A stretch of 64,000 bases of DNA, taken from Clytia hemisphaerica (lineage: Eukaryota; Cnidaria; Hydrozoa; Leptothecata; Clytiidae). Below, piece after piece: positions 34,470 to 44,527 of this stretch (within the stretch, counting starts at the first letter, position 1; the number at the start of each line of letters is the position of its first letter). Position numbers and translations under genes: made by a program. The DNA is taken from NCBI GenBank assembly GCA_902728285.1, contig CACVBU010001140.1:40713-104712 (forward strand). The letters run 5' to 3'. The notes under the pieces were generated by a model. It worked only from the letters and a program-made list of their open reading frames with translations. It did no database searches and was not told the origin of the DNA.

Positions 34470-34690
34470 GTTGGAAATGAAGCCACTTATTTTCCATCCA
34501 AACGCCACACAAACGCCAATCTGAAAGTAAAACCCTTCGCCAGATTCTGAAAAATATGAAAGTACTAGATTCAATCCGTCATTTTAAATGCGGTGCAAAT
34601 TTCAAATTTTCTTTTTTTCTTGCTTGAGAAAGGTTGTAGATTCCTCTACACCCCCTTCGGGACTTTAAACTCAATTATTAGAACCATTAG
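34470..34690 (+). repeat. dispersed SINE-like repeat, copy 2
   Basis: It shares GGAAATGAAGCCACTTATTT, TTTTTCTTGCTTGAGAAAGG and CCCCTTCGGGACTTTAAACT with 18055-18240, in the same order. It directly abuts the hairpin MITE at 34176-34465. Confidence 0.6.
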
Positions 34691-34699
34691 TTTAATCAC

Positions 34700-36530
34700 T
34701 GGCGCACAGTATATGTATTTAATGCTATCTAATATTCTAGTGGTGGATTGGCGGCCACCCTTGCTCAGAGTGGGCTTATTGGAGAGGGATTGTTGAGCTT
34801 TTGATGTGCCACATCCCCATTCGGCCCAATTTTTCTTGTGCGTAAGCAAGAAGATTCTGTGATTCGACCTGACAATCCCAAAAACAAGGGCTAAGTTCAG
34901 GCCTCCCGATTCTAGTTTCTTGACGCAGTCTGGCAAAATTCCATAACTCAAACTTTCCAGATGTTTAAAATTTCCCATTCTTCAGAGCTTTAGCGTGTCG
35001 GATAAAAATCCTACTCCAGTCACCGATAAGCTTCAATATGGTCAACTGAGTATGGGAACGGGGTCATTACAGTTTCATCTTGTCCACGGTCTAGATAAGA
35101 TGAAAGTATCGGTGTATTGGTGATCGATATTTGACACAGGTATTGGTTGGCCTTGGACCTCCCACACCACAGCAAAGAAATTATAAGAAAGAAAAAATCA
35201 GGACACACAAAGTTTATTATTTTCAAGATTACTTTAGAAAATATTAACGTCTGGATTCTAAAAATCCTCATATATTGTGGTGCCTCCTATTCTATATAGG
35301 CCTCGTTCCTCTACAGGACAAGTAAGTTAAGCTCATATCCAGTCCCTTAGTTATGGGTACAAGATCGAGCTATTATCTCTCGGCTAGTTTTAACTCTTAC
35401 AAACTTGACCTCTAAATATTAGAAAATCCCTTCTCTAATTGAAAAACAAACTTTCCGGGTGTGTTAGCGCCTCTCTTCTCTAAGAACAATATTCCATCAA
35501 CGTTAGAAAACCAAATCACCGATCATGTCTGGTGATTGTGCAATACTTAATCACTGTGTGTTTTGATTCTAAAGGATGATCATATTGAGTCACCTCCTCG
35601 TGGTTTTTTTTGCAGAAAACAAATATGAAAAATTAACCCTTGATGCGACTACAATTGGCGCCGAAATATATGGGCATTTTTGGGTATTTTAACGTTTTTC
35701 AGAATTTAAAGATCGGGCGAGAATTGCAGTTTCAGTACTTCCACTTTGTTTCATTGGATTTTTCGATTTGGGAGGGGTTAAGTGGCTTCTAGGCTATATT
35801 CTCAGCCTTATTGGAACATTTTTGAGCTTTTAGATCCTGAGATCCTAAAAGGTCCTAAGTGTTATATTTCATATTAAAACTCTGCTTTCCAACCGTACTT
35901 TGAAGCACTTAAAAATCACTTGTGGTTTTCAAATGTGAGGGAATTTCCGCTTTTGTGCCAAATATTACGGTGGGGATTGTAGTCTAGTAAATATGACATG
36001 TGTCAGATGGGGCTCCTAATCTCCTGTAAGATTGGCCAAAAATTCACCCCCTCCCCACAGCAATGCTCTTAAGTTTATTCCCCCTATTTGCGAATGATGC
36101 TTGGGTTTAAAAAATCCCCCCTCCTACTACATAGATGTATTTGTTTACCGCTATTTTTGCTTAAAATAAGCCTCATTTCCTGCGTATAGACTGATTCAGC
36201 AAAATCCAGTCAGACACTATCTTCAACCAAATCTCAAGCAAGCTGCCTGCTCCTAACTCACATAATTTTAACTCACTTTAACCCACGAAACAAAAACAAG
36301 CTTGAAACTATACACTGGTCCAAACGGGACCACCAAAAGCCTTGGAGCTAAGCAAGATGATACTAAACCATCCTGTACATATTATTTCTGCCATCTCTTA
36401 GAAAAATGGCTGATCATGGGTGAAAATGGCGGTCTACTAACGGTTTTTTTCTGCTTACTGATAGAACCAGATATTACCCTGAGATTTCCTTTTTTCAATT
36501 GCTTCCATCAGTCGCATAATTTAAGCCAAG
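34700..36530. other. no gene recognised
   Basis: Unsupported ORFs only, including a 110-codon minus-strand frame at 34646-34978 that overlaps repeat sequence. No tRNA, clear inverted repeat or domain is visible. Confidence 0.45.
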
Positions 36531-36534
36531 GATG

Positions 36535-36799
36535 TATGAGGCCCCCTAAGCGGTTTGCGTAATGACGTGATAGGGACTTTTTTGAAGCGTGATTACGTGA
36601 TTTGGAATTTTTTTCCGTAATTGCGTGATGAGAAGTTGAAACGTAATCGTGATTTGAAAACATTTTGAGCCGTGATACAAAATTTGGACTTTTTCACAGG
36701 GTGTGTGATTAGCCATTTTTTGGCTGATTTTCGTGATCGTGATTGAAAACAAAAAATTGCGTGATATCATGATCAGAGTTACCGCTGTGGGGCCTCATA
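36535..36799. mobile_element. MITE with TATGAGGCCCC ends
   Basis: Left TATGAGGCCCCCTAAGCGGT and right ACCGCTGTGGGGCCTCATA are complementary over about 20 bp. The interior holds repeated CGTGAT motifs on both strands. Non-coding. Confidence 0.82.
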
Positions 36800-37014
36800 T
36801 ATGGGGGACAAGGTTGGCTTAAATGTTTCTCTCTAGAAGATAATTCTATCATAATATCAATAGAAACCACATCTTAGAACATCATGATAGAAACCAATTC
36901 TTTTAGCCCAGTGGATAGTGATTTTTTTCTCCGTTACTTTCATTTACCCCTCATTTAGTCTTTAGTACTAGCCACCTTAAAATGTTCGAGAATTCAGTAT
37001 ATCTCATCAAAAGG

Positions 37015-37308
37015 AAAATGAGCTTTTCCAGAAAAAAAACATATATCCCTGTTGAGGAGGTCAATTTCCGTTCCAAGAAGATAAGGTTTAAGTATGTCGT
37101 GAAATTCCATAGGATGATACGAAAATCTGTCAAAAGTAACTGGAATTCCATGGGGGGGGGGTAACTTTTTAAAATCCTACAAAAATTCCAGAGGTATTTA
37201 AACCTAGAATTACCTAGAATCCTAGGGGGTTACAGCATTTCCAGCAACAAAGGGTCGAATCTCCTCAGCAGGGGTATACGGTTTTCTTTTGGAAAAGCCC
37301 AATGGTAA
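37015..37308. mobile_element. MITE with GGGCTTTTCCAGAAA ends, copy 1
   Basis: Left GAGCTTTTCCAGAAA...CCCTGTTGAGGA; right TCCTCAGCAGGGG...TTTTGGAAAAGCCCAAT. It has the same inverted ends as 38059-38400. A G run (37153-37161) and CCTAG repeats lie inside. Confidence 0.7.
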
Positions 37309-37472
37309 TACCCTACAATTTCAGGGCCATGATAACTTTAAGTTCATCCCTATTTGAAATTCAAGGAAAAAATTTCTAAAACCATCCCCACTGGGTTTTT
37401 CGAGTTTAAGAACAATAAAATTTCTAACTCCATTGGAATTTCGACCCACGGTAGGAAAAACTTTCACCGGGC

Positions 37473-37675
37473 TATACACCTTTTCGACCGTAGTCGCACG
37501 GTCAGGCGCGTGCCACTTTTATTTAATTTACCACCCTAAACTCGATCCAATCCTTTTTTTACACTTTTTTCTATTATCTTTAGGTGCGAAAAAAGGACTG
37601 GGACGGTTTTAGGGTGGTAAAACGGACAAAAACACCCGCGCAGCAATTGGCGGTTAGGGTCGAAAATGTGTATTA
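37473..37675. mobile_element. MITE with ACACCTTTTCGACC ends, copy 1
   Basis: Left TATACACCTTTTCGACCGTA and right TAGGGTCGAAAATGTGTATTA are inverted. The interior arms TTTACCACCCTAAA and TTTAGGGTGGTAAA also pair. A second copy is at 45769-45927. Confidence 0.78.
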
Positions 37676-38058
37676 GAAATGGTAGTTGTAGCTACGAGGT
37701 TCGAGTTGTGGTTCCCATTTTATGAATGCTTAACAGCCGGGAAATATAGTCACATTCATATGCAAAACGAACCGTAATGACAAAATGTCAATCTAAGATA
37801 TCTGAATTATTTTGCTACAACTCAATCGCTAGGAAGGAAATTTGTTTAAAAGGGATAATCTTTTAAGAGACTTTGAAGTTGAAACTAAGGCTTATGAATT
37901 AATCGATGACGCGTTTAAGCCTAAAATTTTCAAGTGTTTCTAGGTCCTAAATCAGTGAATTTTGAATGACGGTTGAAAGTGTGTGAAATAACGCAATAGA
38001 AAGTCTATTTAGTCTACAGATTCGTATAAAGCAAAACCCTCCAAACTCATTCTATCCC

Positions 38059-38400
38059 ATTGGGCTTTTCCAGAAATAGTTCGTGCCCCCCCCCCTGTTG
38101 AGGATATCGTATATCCAGGGGGTTAACGATTTTTGTTCAAAAGTGGATATCAAGGGGGTTAAATATCTACAAGGGAGCGGATATGTATCCAGGGGGTAAA
38201 GTGTCTTTTCAAGTAAAAAATACGATATCCAGGGGTAAGCATCTTTATAAGAGAGGATATCCAGGGGGTTGAGCATATTTTTAAAAAGTGGAGTCTTTAG
38301 TCTTTACTAATAAAGTAGGATATCCCGCAGGGGATTCGATACTTCGGAAAATCAATATCCTCAACAATGGGTGTAAAATTTTTTTCTGAAAAAGCCCAAT
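38059..38400. mobile_element. MITE with GGGCTTTTCCAGAAA ends, copy 2
   Basis: Inverted ends: ATTGGGCTTTTCCAGAAA with CTGTTGAGGATAT on the left, and ATATCCTCAACA with TTTTTCTGAAAAAGCCCAAT on the right. Inside, GGATATCCAGGGGGTTAA-type motifs repeat about five times. Non-coding. Confidence 0.82.
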
Positions 38401-38557
38401 CACGCATTCACGCAAACCGCTGATGAGTACTAGCACCAGCGCAAAACTTATTTTCTTATGATTATGTAATGGCAAATATTTTCCAAAATGCAAATATTTT
38501 GAATCTCAGTAAGAATTCCACGGAGATAATATTTGAATAACGGATTCTATTGCTGGT

Positions 38558-38660
38558 TACCCAGCTGGCACACAACGTTGTTTCAACGTTCATCTAATGT
38601 TCACAATGTCCATACAACGTTAAATGAACGTTGAAAAAACGTTGTGTGCCAGCTTGTTAG
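38558..38660. mobile_element. palindromic AACGTT MITE, copy 3
   Basis: From TTACCCAGCTGGCACACAAC to CGTTGTGTGCCAGCTTGTTA, palindromic with a few mismatches. Same family as 28524-28625. Confidence 0.82.
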
Positions 38661-38799
38661 GGGAACGCGAGATAAGACACGCCAATAACATCTTTATTAT
38701 GTTCATAAGCAAATTCTTAACAATAACAAAGTTTATCATCTCTTGTGTGTCTGCTGTTGGTTGTTGGGTATCAAGCTGAGTAGTATCAAGTACCAATTT

Positions 38800-38900
38800 C
38801 GTACTAATTACGAAGTCTTTGGTATGTCTTGGTCAGGGATTGAACCCACGACCTTGCGAACCGCAGCCGAATGCTCTACCTTTGCACTACGGTCAAGGAG
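38800..38900 (-). repeat. tRNA-derived SINE, minus strand
   Basis: The reverse complement reads GTAGTGCAAAGGTAGAGCAT (A-box region) and GGTCGTGGGTTCAATCCCTG (B box), with the same TACGGTTCGCAAGGT middle as the copy at 30044. The body continues to lower coordinates. Confidence 0.72.
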
Positions 38901-39178
38901 AGTGGGTGAGCTCTGGGAATTTGACTTATAGCTTGCTTTCTTATTAGACAGAAACCTTTTAAAGTCGTACACATTTGAAGTATTTTCCTTCATCAGGGAA
39001 TGCTGTATCTATCACGAAAGGATTTTGAATGAGTAAAGGTACTATTTGTTGAGAAAATAATTCATTATTGTTGTTAAGGTCTTTTCAACGTTTTTTGAAC
39101 GTTTTTTCAACATATTGTTGTTGCTTGGTAGGAGATTATTTTGTTGACAAATATGACGGAATTTGAGGGGTAAACACC

Positions 39179-39186
39179 TATATAAG
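39179..39186 (+). promoter_or_regulatory. candidate TATA box (TATATAAG)
   Basis: It lies about 100 bp upstream of the first coding exon at 39284, a spacing like that of the TATA box of the minus-strand relative. It supports the gene model at 39284-40262. Confidence 0.45.
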
Positions 39187-39283
39187 AGGAGTTGTGTCAA
39201 GGGTTTTGCAAAATATAGAACTTGTTTAGTGGTTTTTAACAGAGATTGGATATATACGTCGAGCTTTGTGATTGTACTTTAGA

Positions 39284-40262
39284 ATGGCTTGTTTCACGAG
39301 GTAAATATATGCGTAAATTTTAAACAATATCTTATGAGAAAAATGCTTTTAGTTACTTGCTTAGATCGGTTAGCTTCAGTCTTTTACAAAGTCTGCATCA
39401 ACTGCTTTTTCATTGCATTAGGGCATTAGGATTATTTTCCTAACTGTACTACAACTTATAGGTCCACACATTTCAATATGCATGCAATAAACTCTCTCAA
39501 CTTGAACCTCTATAATAACCAAAGTATTGCTCCTCTGAGCTTGAAAGTAGATCGAAATGCTCTCAATAACTCGAATTTTGTTCCTTGAAGATCGAATTAG
39601 AGAGGCAACAGTACTCTAAGAATTTCCTATATAATACTCTTTTGAAAAATAATATAAAAGAAAAGGTTAGTCTGCTTATTACTAAATAGGACATAATGGG
39701 GTAATAGGGTCTGTTAATCAAACGTCCAGTTTTAGAGTAGACGTGTGTTTAAAGCTTTGTAAAAAAAGCTGTATAACAAAAAGTGATGGGAACCTAGTTT
39801 TGTCTGGCACAACTTGTAAACATTTCTCGTATATTTCCTTTTATAGATTCTGCAAGTTTATGTTGTTGATGGCAATCGCCGGATCTTTCGTTTCTGCTTT
39901 CCCATCCAGCGGGCATCATTACGAGAAACCGGTCATCGATCGGACCTTTCCGTGCTTCAAAGAATGCGGAACATATTACGAACAATGCGTTAAAATATCG
40001 CGCTGCTTTCAATCCCGTATATCGAGCTAAGAAGCTGGACGAATGCGTCCAGAAAAGGACTTTCTGTGAAGCTTTAAAATGTAAAGACTACCTGTGCTGT
40101 ATGCGAAAGTGTGAAATAGCCGATAATCAATGTATGGAGACTTCGCACAAGAGTAACCAGCAAATGATTTTATGTATGCAACAAAATTCGCTGTGTCAGC
40201 ATAGTTGTACTGCACGAGAAATGGACCGTGAAAATGACCCACATCAGGTTTATCAAACGTAA
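39284..40262 (+). pseudogene. secreted two-module six-cysteine protein, frameshifted
   Basis: Exon 1 is 17 coding nt (39284-39300) ending AG|GTAAAT. The intron is 39301-39846, acceptor TTTTATAG|A, and exon 2 begins inside a signal peptide (MLLMAIAGSFVSA). The frame then gives the first half of a module, C-x3-C-x6-C, and stops at 40028-40030 (66 codons). The +1 frame, open from just after 39992, continues with C-x6-C-x3-C and a complete second module, C-x3-C-x6-C-x13-C-x6-C-x3-C, to a stop at 40260-40262. One extra base between about 39992 and 40026 explains this; the T run 40007-40009 is a candidate. It could be a real lesion or an assembly error. The same 17-nt exon occurs in the genes at 44.5, 47.8 and 52.9 kb. 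Confidence 0.78.
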
Positions 40263-40385
40263 TATTACAATGACCATGGATCCTCAGTGGTGGTACAAAT
40301 ACGAAGAGAAAATGACCCACATCAGGTTTATCAAACGTAACATTACAATGACCATGGATCCTCACTAGTGGTACAATACGAAGAG
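40230..40385 (+). repeat. 78-bp tandem duplication at the gene's 3' end
   Basis: 40230-40307 and 40308-40385 are nearly identical (GAAAATGACCCACATCAGGT...). The first copy contains the last codons and the stop of the frameshifted gene, so the duplication lies across its coding end. Confidence 0.88.
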
Positions 40386-40940
40386 ATCTAAAAGCCCTTG
40401 ATTGATCTCGTCTTTTGCATGATTTTGAATTATAATTCAAACATAAGACATGATCGAAATGGAAATAGTGACTAATATGACCAATATCTATTCCTTGGCT
40501 AAGGTGTTGGATACTTCTATTGGAGTCATGATATGGACCAGTTTTCGAGAAGAAGAAAGTTTGAATTTTGACAAAGGCGTCACTGGCAAAATGACCAGGC
40601 AAATGTCATTTTCAAGAGTTATGAACTCTTTGAAAAACGTCGAAAAAAAGTTTTCCAGGTGTTTTTGCAGCAAAGACGTTTGCAATCTATTAAAGATATA
40701 CATTGACGTTTTATATACGCAATATTGAACTATATTTGAAACATTTGACCTAAAAGATGCTCCAAATAGCTTTGAAAACAGGATAAGACACTGTGTTATA
40801 AGAAACATTATGTTTTTGAAGATAAATTGACGATAACAAGCAAGATATTTTCAAATTTTTAAGTTGTTTTGATTTGTCACTCCCATAACATCATTTGTTT
40901 TCTTTTTCAACATTATTGAATCTGTCTTGACCAATAAAAC

Positions 40941-41048
40941 ATCCAGAGCTATGCACTTTCACAAACGTTGCTTCAACGTTCTTCTAACGTTATATGGACG
41001 TTGTGAACATTAGATAAACGTTGAAACAACGTTATGTGCCAGCTGGGT
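40941..41048. mobile_element. palindromic AACGTT MITE, copy 4
   Basis: The left end is degraded (ATCCAGAGCTATGCAC). The core ACAAACGTTGCTTCAACG and the right end CGTTATGTGCCAGCTGGGT are recognisable. Confidence 0.72.
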
Positions 41049-41381
41049 TTTCACAAACGTTGAGAGAAGAATAGGTTTAGCCATTCGGAAATAAATTTTG
41101 TACCTTGTACTCTAATAATCAATTACTCGAATTCTAATGCTATTCTGGAGTCTAATTCCCAAAGCCACTTGCAACACTTTTTGTGAATTTACTGATATAT
41201 GGACGTGATACAATCTATTCGCGCGCGCTCTCAGAAATTATTTTTTGACGTGGCATGCTCCGAAAAATTCAACTGCTTTTAGACAACTGAGGAATTGTTT
41301 CCACAAAGGGCCACAAACAAAACAGAATGGTAACTTAACAAAATTCGAAACGAGAATGAAAAACAGAAAGATAATATTTAA

Positions 41382-41645
41382 TTATTGAAAGAAATGACAT
41401 TTAGCTTTAGACTTGAAAATAACGATAGATTGGGATTGACGGAGATCGTTGGGTAGATTATTCCAGACTTCAGTACCATTATGAAGAAACGTTTTAGAGT
41501 CATATTTGTTTCTTGTTTTTCGAACACGTAACTTGTTTTCCCTGGCAGCTCTGGTGTTCACACCTACTAGCTCCCCTTTTTCATTCCTGTTACCACAGAG
41601 AAAGAATCGTTTTGTGAGATAGAGGAGAAATTTTATTTCCTGCAC
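41382..41645 (-). pseudogene. LINE reverse transcriptase C-terminal fragment
   Basis: About 87 codons including NTRAARENKLRVRKTRNKYD, then a block with F, NGTEVWNNLPNDLR and FKSKAK near the stop. This R...F...G..WN.LP...R....FK order is the usual C-terminal tail after the reverse transcriptase in jockey/CR1-like LINEs. No catalytic motifs are present, so it is a 5'-truncated remnant. Confidence 0.7.
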
Positions 41646-41831
41646 TGTTCAATGTATGCTCTTTGCTGCTGAAGACAATACAAAATATCATTCGACCAAT
41701 TTCTTCTCAAGCACTTATCTGTTCTTTGGCTGCAGCCTTTTTGACTTTCATCACTCGTATTATCCCTCAACTGCTTTTGTAATGTTTACATTTTTTGTGT
41801 GAAACAGGGGTGTTAGAAAATTTATTTTTAG

Positions 41832-42200
41832 GAGCTCCCGGGGGGGGGGGTACTAGGGTTGGCGAATAATGAGGGGTATGTGCGGACGGAACCTCCGAAA
41901 ACCGACCCTTAGAGAGACTGATTTTTGCTGAAAAGGTGACCCTTAGAGAGACTTTTTGAAATGTTTTTTTCGATTTTTGAAAAAAGTCATACCCTTAGAG
42001 AGACTTTATTACAATTTTTTCTCTGGAAATCAAAACATTTCCTAAAAATCCTGAATTTTCCGACCCTTAGAGAGACTAATTTAAAACTTTCTGATTTTTC
42101 CGACCCTTAGAGAGACTTTGAAAGTTGAAAAACCGACCCTTACCGTCCGCACATACCCATCATCCATTTTTGCCTAAGTACCCCCCCCCCCCCGGGCTGT
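41832..42200. mobile_element. MITE with G/C-run ends and internal 16-bp repeats
   Basis: Inverted ends of about 60 bp: CCCGGGGG...TACTAGG and GGGGTATGTGCGGACGG on the left, CCGTCCGCACATACCCAT and TACCCC...CCCGGG on the right. Inside, GACCCTTAGAGAGACT occurs five times with spacers of differing length. A diverged copy is at 57202-57491. Non-coding. Confidence 0.85.
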
Positions 42201-42260
42201 AACTTTTTATCTAAAAAAAGATACGAAAAATCTGAACACATATTTGAAATCAGCAAGGTA

Positions 42261-42370
42261 GGTTTAAATATGTAAAAAAATTCATGTCATGATTTTTTAA
42301 AAAATAAAATCTTCATTTTGTTTATCTTCTTCTTCATTTTTCAATTTTTAAAAAATCTTTTATCTTTTAG

Positions 42371-42372
<2 letters not shown>
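42261..42372 (-). repeat. SINE tail segment, duplicate of 43690-43811
   Basis: About 112 bp from AGGTTTAAATATG to CTTTTAGATTA match 43690-43811 nearly base for base. Together with 43505-43690 it forms a SINE copy split by the LINE-ORF1 insertion. Confidence 0.82.
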
Positions 42373-42402
<30 letters not shown>

Positions 42403-42410
42403 TTAAAGGA
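42369..42410 (+). repeat. (TTTA)n tail
   Basis: About nine copies of TTTA. Read on the minus strand it is a (TAAA)n tail right after the short 3' untranslated part of the LINE ORF1 element, as expected for LINE-type retrotransposition. Confidence 0.85.
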
Positions 42411-43503
42411 TTGAGGTTCAAGGCGCGCCGTGGGCCTCTAAGAACCTATCTTTTTACAAACGCTTGTTGTTACAGTTTTCTTTAAGTATAATTTTGTTCT
42501 GGGGCTTCCCCTGACTTTAAATTGAATAGTTTTGTCTTTCATTTGAGCATTAAGCTCGCGTGCTCTCTTGCTAAATTCTTTGATTGTCAATCGTTCAATA
42601 ATTGTAAGGTCTTCTGTTGCTCGATAGGATGAAGGAGGGCCTTTTTATGTCGTGATGGTTCTCAAGACTTTGTTCTTGTCTTCTTCATTTTCGAAAACTA
42701 CCTTGATTGGTCGATACCTCCCTTCCTCCTCTCTCTCTTCCGTGAATACTCCAATCCTCTGTGTGTTTACAATTTTTATGTCCTTGATACCCAGTTGTAA
42801 TCCAAGGATTCTGTACTTTATGAATTTCTCGTCGTAGATTTTCGTTGTATTTTCGGGATCCTCCAAATTTTCTTTGATTCCATGGAGAATTAGATTGCAT
42901 GCTGTGGATCGTTGTTTGCCGACTGTTTCACTTCGAGCCATTTTCTCCACCTTATTTGATTGTTGATTCATCTGTTTGGATACAGCTTCAGCATAACTAA
43001 CCTCTTTCAGCTCTTGCTTCTTTTCGATTATGATGTTCTCGATCTTTGTTTCTATCTTCTTCTCGAGTATGCTCATCTTTGTTCCCAGGTTTTTTTTGAT
43101 TTCTTTTGTAATAACGTTGAGGTCATTTGATTTCAGTTGGGAGATTTCTTCATTTTGAGCTTTCATGATGTTTTCACATGCTTTAATTTCCGTTTGAAGT
43201 CCTTCGATTTTGGTGTTTCTGCATGTTTCAACTCGTTCCATCAGCTCTGGTGAGATCTTAACGCAACTTTGACATTGGAAACTTCTAGATTTAAACGTTA
43301 AGCAAATCTGTATTTGGTAGATTGGTAGCTGGGAACAGTTATAATGAACATCTCTATGGCACTTCCTGCAGGTCAGAGTGTCTTTTGGTGTTGTTTCTCC
43401 TCTAATAATGCATTTTGTTGGGGTGCAAACCTCATTTTCAAGCGGCAATTCTTGGTCATTTTCATCGATTTTTTCCTCCATTTTCCTTGCGAGATTCGCC
43501 ATT
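42373..43503 (-). mobile_element. ORF1-only LINE derivative
   Basis: On the minus strand the insert starts at the ATG of ORF1 (43502), contains ORF1 and about 30 nt of 3' sequence, and ends in (TAAA)n. No ORF2 is present. It interrupts one of two tandem SINE copies: the uninterrupted sister (43805-43825) reads AGATTAGTCTACTTGC across the insertion site. So this is a non-autonomous, half-LINE type copy. Confidence 0.72.
42438..43502 (-). pseudogene. LINE ORF1 protein: PHD finger, coiled coil, RRM-like domain
   Basis: Opens at 43502 and reads 285 codons to a TAA at 42645-42647. The same frame continues 68 more codons to a TAG at 42438-42440, so the TAA is probably a nonsense mutation. Residues 26-80 give a PHD-type zinc finger (Cys 26, 31, 45, 48, His 53, Cys 56, 77, 80). 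Residues ~85-175 are a charged coiled coil. About 195-285 form an RRM-like domain (NLILHGIKE, RPIKVVFENEEDKNKVL). Beyond the TAA come KEFSKRARELN and KVRGSPRTKLYLKK, the usual end of such proteins. ORF1 proteins bind the element RNA. Not a host gene. Confidence 0.82.
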
Positions 43504-43504
43504 A

Positions 43505-43690
43505 TTCTACTTGCATATATCTTTCCAACGGTGTTTAATTATCTAACAAAGCCTGGATGGGTGCTGAGAAAATGTCAAAAACTATTAAGCGTCCACATAC
43601 TTTTGAGAAAGACTTTAAGTAAGAAATTTTTGGTTTTGATCGGCTTGGGAATTGAACACACGAGCTCGTGCACCGTAGCTGGATGCTCTA
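43505..43690 (-). repeat. truncated SINE head/body, first tandem copy
   Basis: It shares TCTACTTGCATATATCTTTC, GGATGGGTGCTGAGAAAA and the B-box region (GGAATTGAACACACGAGCTC) with 43812-44020. It ends at GGATGCTCT and then joins the tail of the next copy. Its own tail is 42261-42372, on the other side of the ORF1 insert. Confidence 0.75.
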
Positions 43691-44025
43691 GGTTTAAATA
43701 TGTAAAAAAATTCATGTCATGATTTAAAAAAAAATAGGAAAAATCTTCATTTTGTTTATCTTCTTCTTCTTCATTTTTCAATTTTTAAAAAATCTTTTAT
43801 CTTTTAGATTAGTCTACTTGCATATATCTTTCCAACGGTGTTTAACTATCTAACATAGCATGGATGGGTGCTGAGAAAAGCTCAAAAACTATTAAGTGTC
43901 CACATACTTTTGAGACATACTTTAAGTACGAAGTTTTTGGTTTTGATCGGCTTGGGAATTGAACACACGAGCTCGTCCACCGTAGCTGGATGCTCTACCT
44001 TCATGCTATGCCAGCACCTCGAATA
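43690..44025 (-). repeat. tRNA-derived SINE, second tandem copy
   Basis: On the minus strand the head at about 44020 has an A-box-like ATAGCATGAAGGTAGAGCAT and a B-box-like GTGTTCAATTCCCAA, then a body and the TTTAGATT...CATGAATTTTTT tail. It differs from the SINE at 30044, so at least two tRNA-derived families are present. Confidence 0.72.
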
Positions 44026-44276
44026 AATGTCTCCCAACCATTCCTTAAACTAACTGGGTGTAAAATGACTGACAGTAAACATTGTTTCCATTTCGGGAAA
44101 GAAATTCAAGCCAATGGAACCTAATAGCTACCTTTGCCTGGAAGTGAGATAGCTTTGTCTTAGACATTACCTTCCAATATTATATGAATTATTTTCTCCT
44201 TTTTCCCGGACACACTGAATCTGGCCTGTTGGCAAACAATTGCCAGAACTAAAAATTACTGTCTCGTTTTATTTCA

Positions 44277-44527
44277 GTTTCCGTGTATATTTTGTCTCTT
44301 ACGCATTTCCTTTGATCGACATCCATCGAGTCCAAATAAAATAGGAAAGAGCTTTTGTTTGGTCTTGTTTGTTGAGAAAATAAGAAAGTTTATTAATATA
44401 AATTGGCTTGATTATCATCTTGTAACACTAGCGAAGGTAGCGTAATGATTTGATGAAAAATAAATTTTTGATTTGAATATTTATAAAGCACGCGTGGTAA
44501 TAAGGTTAAAATGATGCTGAAAAGCGG
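44277..44527 (+). promoter_or_regulatory. conserved upstream region of the 44.5-kb gene
   Basis: About 250 bp up to the first splice donor are homologous to 47619-47862 upstream of the paralogue: TTACGCATTTCCTTTG, CATCGAGTCCAAATAAA, TTTGTTTGGTCTTG, AAAGCACGCGTG and AAGGTTAAAATGAT. Conservation outside the coding exon marks the duplicated promoter and 5' UTR. TTATAAAG lies only about 30 bp before the ATG and may not be the TATA box. Confidence 0.6.

Noticed and set aside
34646-34978. 110-codon minus-strand frame
   Set aside because: Overlaps the SINE-like tail, has no domain and no splice or promoter support.
39060-39125. Further AACGTT palindrome copy
   Set aside because: Contains TCAACGTTTTTTGAACGTT but lacks the CCCAGCTGG ends and the full hairpin; too weak to list.
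40450-40728. 92-codon frame after the frameshifted gene
   Set aside because: No signal peptide or cysteine module, and the antisense strand is equally open.
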